From Rubrimonas sp036788415 (GTDB lineage Bacteria; Pseudomonadota; Alphaproteobacteria; Rhodobacterales; Rhodobacteraceae): a stretch of 64,000 nucleotides of DNA. The first letter of the stretch is position 1, and each line of letters starts with the position of its first letter. Below are positions 61,897-64,000 of this stretch, in pieces. Made by a program: the position numbers and the translations under genes. The stretch spans positions 1 through 64,000 of the forward strand of contig NZ_DAIQNN010000005.1 of the NCBI RefSeq assembly GCF_036788415.1, written 5' to 3'. The notes under the pieces are model-generated. The model worked only from the letters and a program-made list of their open reading frames with translations, did no database searches and was not told the DNA's origin.

Positions 61897-62025
61897 CGCG
61901 CGAAGTCCTTTCCGGGCGCGCCTTGACGCCGCTGCGGCCCGAAGTCAGGGTGCGCCGCGCAGCCCCGCAGGACACGCATCGCGCGCGCCTGCGGCTCAAC
62001 ATAGACGGGCGGACGGAGTTCGGAC

Positions 62026-62895
62026 ATGGCGAAGACGGCGTTTATCGGGCTCGGAGTGATGGGCTATCCGATGGCGGGCCACCTCGCCAAGGCCGGGCAT
62101 GAGGTGACCGTCTACAACCGCACCGCCGCCAAGGCCGAGGCCTGGGCGTCGGCGCATGGCGGCGCGCATGCCGCGACGCCCGCCGAAGCCGCGGCGGGCG
62201 CCGATGTGGTGATGGCCTGCGTCGGCAATGACGACGACCTGCGCGGCGTGACGCTCGGCCCGGACGGCGCATTTGCGGGCATGGCGAAAGGCGCGGTGTT
62301 CGTCGATCACACCACCGCATCGGCGCTCGTCGCGCGGGAGCTCGACGCCGAGGCGCGCGCGCGCGGCCTCGGCTTCGTCGACGCGCCGGTCTCCGGCGGG
62401 CAGGCGGGCGCCGAGAACGGCGTGCTCACCATCATGTGCGGCGGCGCCGAGGCCGATTACGCGCGCATCTCGCCGGTGATCGCGGCCTATGCGCGCTCGC
62501 AGCGCCTGCTCGGGCCGTCGGGCGCGGGCCAGCTCGCCAAGATGGTCAACCAGATCTGCATTGCGGGGCTGGTGCAGGGGCTCGCGGAAGGGCTCGCCTT
62601 CGCGCAGGCCGCCGGTCTCGACGGCGAGGCGGTGATCGACGTGATCTCCAAGGGCGCGGCGGGCTCGTGGCAGATGGAGAACCGCCACAAGACCATGCTC
62701 GCCGACCAGTTCGAGTTCGGTTTCGCGGTGGACTGGATGCGCAAGGATCTCGGGATCTGCCTAGACGAGGCGCGGCGCAACGGCGCGGCGCTCCCGGTCG
62801 CGGCGCTGGTCGACCAGTTCTACGCCGAGGTGCAGAAGATGGGCGGCGGGCGCTGGGACACGTCCAGCCTGATCCGCCGCCTCCCGAAAGCCTGA
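62026..62895 (+). CDS. 3-hydroxyisobutyrate dehydrogenase-family reductase
   Basis: A 289-residue NAD(P)-dependent beta-hydroxyacid dehydrogenase. The Rossmann motif GLGVMGYPMAG is at 8-18, the substrate motif DAPVSGGQAGAENG begins at 119, and catalytic Lys172 lies in GAGQLAKMVNQ. Members act on 3-hydroxyisobutyrate, tartronate semialdehyde or glyoxylate/succinic semialdehyde; the substrate cannot be told. It converges on the SYLF gene, 2 bp away. Confidence 0.87.
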   Translation: MAKTAFIGLGVMGYPMAGHLAKAGHEVTVYNRTAAKAEAWASAHGGAHAATPAEAAAGADVVMACVGNDDDLRGVTLGPDGAFAGMAKGAVFVDHTTASALVARELDAEARARGLGFVDAPVSGGQAGAENGVLTIMCGGAEADYARISPVIAAYARSQRLLGPSGAGQLAKMVNQICIAGLVQGLAEGLAFAQAAGLDGEAVIDVISKGAAGSWQMENRHKTMLADQFEFGFAVDWMRKDLGICLDEARRNGAALPVAALVDQFYAEVQKMGGGRWDTSSLIRRLPKA

Positions 62896-62897
62896 TC

Positions 62898-63458
62898 TCA
62901 GCGCGCGATCGGGCTGAACTTGGCGCCTTCGAGGCTTGCGCCGGCCAACAGCCCGTCCTGCCCGAAGACGATCGCGATCACCGGCGCTTCGCGCGAGGTG
63001 GTCTTGAGCTGGGCGCTCAGCCCGTCGCCCGGCATGGTCACCTCGGCGTCGACGCCGGCCTGCCAGCCCTGCGAGGCGCGGAACTTCTCCAGCGACGCGT
63101 CGGTCATGAACAGGAGCGCCTGCTTGGAGGACTGCACGCCCAGCTGGAAGCCGAGCGAGGCGGCGGCGAGCGCGTAATAGCCGACCGTTTCGCCGCCCAC
63201 GAGCAGCGCGCCCTCGCCATAGGCGCCGCCGACGATCAGCCCGCCCTTGACGATGTTTGGCATTATCAGCACGCCGCGCGCCTGATCGAGCAGTTCCGCC
63301 GCGCCCGGCACGCTCGCGCGCAGTTCCTCCGTCGCGAGGCGCACGCGCGTGTCTATGATCTCGCGTTCCTCCGCCTGCGCCGTCGCCGCGCCGAACGCCA
63401 GAAGGACCGCGGCGAGGCCGATCTGCGACAGCGCCGCGCGCCGTGTTGGGGTGCTCAT
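62898..63458 (-). CDS. SYLF/YSC84 lipid-binding protein, secreted
   Basis: A 186-residue protein with a signal peptide (1-29, ending in ATAQA) and the SYLF/YSC84 domain (GVLIMPNIVKGGLIVGGAYGEGAL, ASLGFQLGVQSSKQALLFMT). Bacterial SYLF proteins are thought to bind phospholipids or phosphoinositides. The N-terminus has a twin-Arg (TRRAALSQ), so Tat export is possible. It is divergent from the DUF2237 gene by 78 bp. Confidence 0.85.
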   Translation of the reverse strand: MSTPTRRAALSQIGLAAVLLAFGAATAQAEEREIIDTRVRLATEELRASVPGAAELLDQARGVLIMPNIVKGGLIVGGAYGEGALLVGGETVGYYALAAASLGFQLGVQSSKQALLFMTDASLEKFRASQGWQAGVDAEVTMPGDGLSAQLKTTSREAPVIAIVFGQDGLLAGASLEGAKFSPIAR

Positions 63459-63536
63459 GGGGTTTCTCCTTTCCTACCGCCTGCGCTATGTGTCTAGCAT
63501 GGCCCTCGGGGCGGAAAAGCGGCGGATGAGGCGAGG

Positions 63537-63923
63537 ATGCGCGCGATCGAGGCGGACGAGTCGGTGAACGTGCTGGGCGCGCCGCTGGAGCCGTGCTCCA
63601 CCGCGCCGATGACGGGGTTCTTCCGCAACGGATGCTGCGACACCGCCCCGCTCGACGCGGGCTCGCACACCGTCTGCGCGGTGATGACCGAGGAGTTCCT
63701 CGCCTTCTCGAAGGCGCGCGGCAACGACCTGTCCACGCCGCGCCCCGAATTCCATTTCCCCGGACTGAAGCCCGGCGACCGCTGGTGCCTGTGCGCGGCG
63801 CGCTGGATGGAGGCGCATCAGGCCGGCAAGGCGCCGCGGGTTCGGCTGGTCTCGACGCATCGCCGCGCGCTGGAGGTCTGTCCGATGGAGGCGCTGCGCG
63901 CCCATGCGCTCGATCTGAGTTGA
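63537..63923 (+). CDS. DUF2237-family protein
   Basis: A 128-residue protein of the DUF2237 family: NVLGAPLEPCSTAPMTGFFRNGCCDT, FSKARGNDLSTPRPEFHFPGLKPGDRWCLCA and a VSTHRRALEVCPME end. Six cysteines are conserved-looking. The function is unknown to me. After its stop the final 77 bases contain no recognisable gene start. Confidence 0.87.
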   Translation: MRAIEADESVNVLGAPLEPCSTAPMTGFFRNGCCDTAPLDAGSHTVCAVMTEEFLAFSKARGNDLSTPRPEFHFPGLKPGDRWCLCAARWMEAHQAGKAPRVRLVSTHRRALEVCPMEALRAHALDLS

Positions 63924-64000
63924 GCGCGCGTCCGCGGATCGCGGTGGACAAGACGGCGCGCCGGGTGTGAACTGCCGTCGGAACCTTTCACGCAGGTCGA

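Overview
The window looks like core chromosome of a very GC-rich (about 70% by eye) alphaproteobacterium, most likely of the Rhodobacterales. The supporting signs are a RutR-controlled PydA-type pyrimidine degradation cluster, a ChpT phosphotransferase, olsBA ornithine-lipid genes, and a suf operon headed by iscR and a second cysteine desulfurase. I saw no transposases, integrases, CRISPR arrays or tRNAs, so this is mostly housekeeping DNA with a few unusual insertions.

Region by region: 1-5690 is reductive pyrimidine catabolism (dihydropyrimidinase start, a Mug-like DNA glycosylase, beta-ureidopropionase, RutR, PreA, a DUF1428 protein, PreT). 5893-10686 holds a secreted protein, the SRP RNA, a TRAP transporter and a DUF1330 protein. 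10708-14088 has polyprenyl diphosphate synthase, small conserved proteins, a TrmN6-type methyltransferase and an inactive-looking M48-like membrane protein. 14175-19912 is a MerR-controlled fatty-acid beta-oxidation operon with its operator. 19948-24583 has a hybrid histidine kinase and a thioesterase-thioesterase-MATE operon. 24595-27105 carries ybaB, dnaX and a cold-shock gene. 27316-32715 has a heparinase-like protein, rsmB, htpX, an SDH assembly factor and cytochrome c peroxidase behind an FNR-type box. 32839-39290 holds purM-purN, olsB-olsA, DUF3553/chpT, a gamma carbonic anhydrase homologue, gmk and yicC. 39456-50300 mixes a PAS protein, hydrolases, a RatA/COQ10 protein, hpt, a muramidase, a peroxiredoxin, a large AsmA-like protein, tyrS and anmK.

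50356-59101 is the Fe-S assembly operon: promoter with an Irr-like box, iscR, nifS-like, sufB, three small unknown genes, sufC, sufD, two YIP1-like genes and sufS. sufA, sufT and sufE are not seen. 59224-63923 ends with a small orphan ORF, a penicillin-acylase-family protein, a 3-hydroxyisobutyrate-dehydrogenase-family reductase, a SYLF lipid-binding protein and a DUF2237 protein.

Several control circuits can be read directly from DNA: a RutR-like operator between pydC and rutR, overlapping ACGT palindromes upstream of the MerR gene, an FNR/FixK-type box 71 bp before ccpA, and an Irr-type iron box on the -10 of the iscR-suf promoter. No gene-free stretch exceeds 300 bases. The longest gaps, near 5.7, 27.2, 42.2 and 50.4 kb, are described in their regulatory entries.
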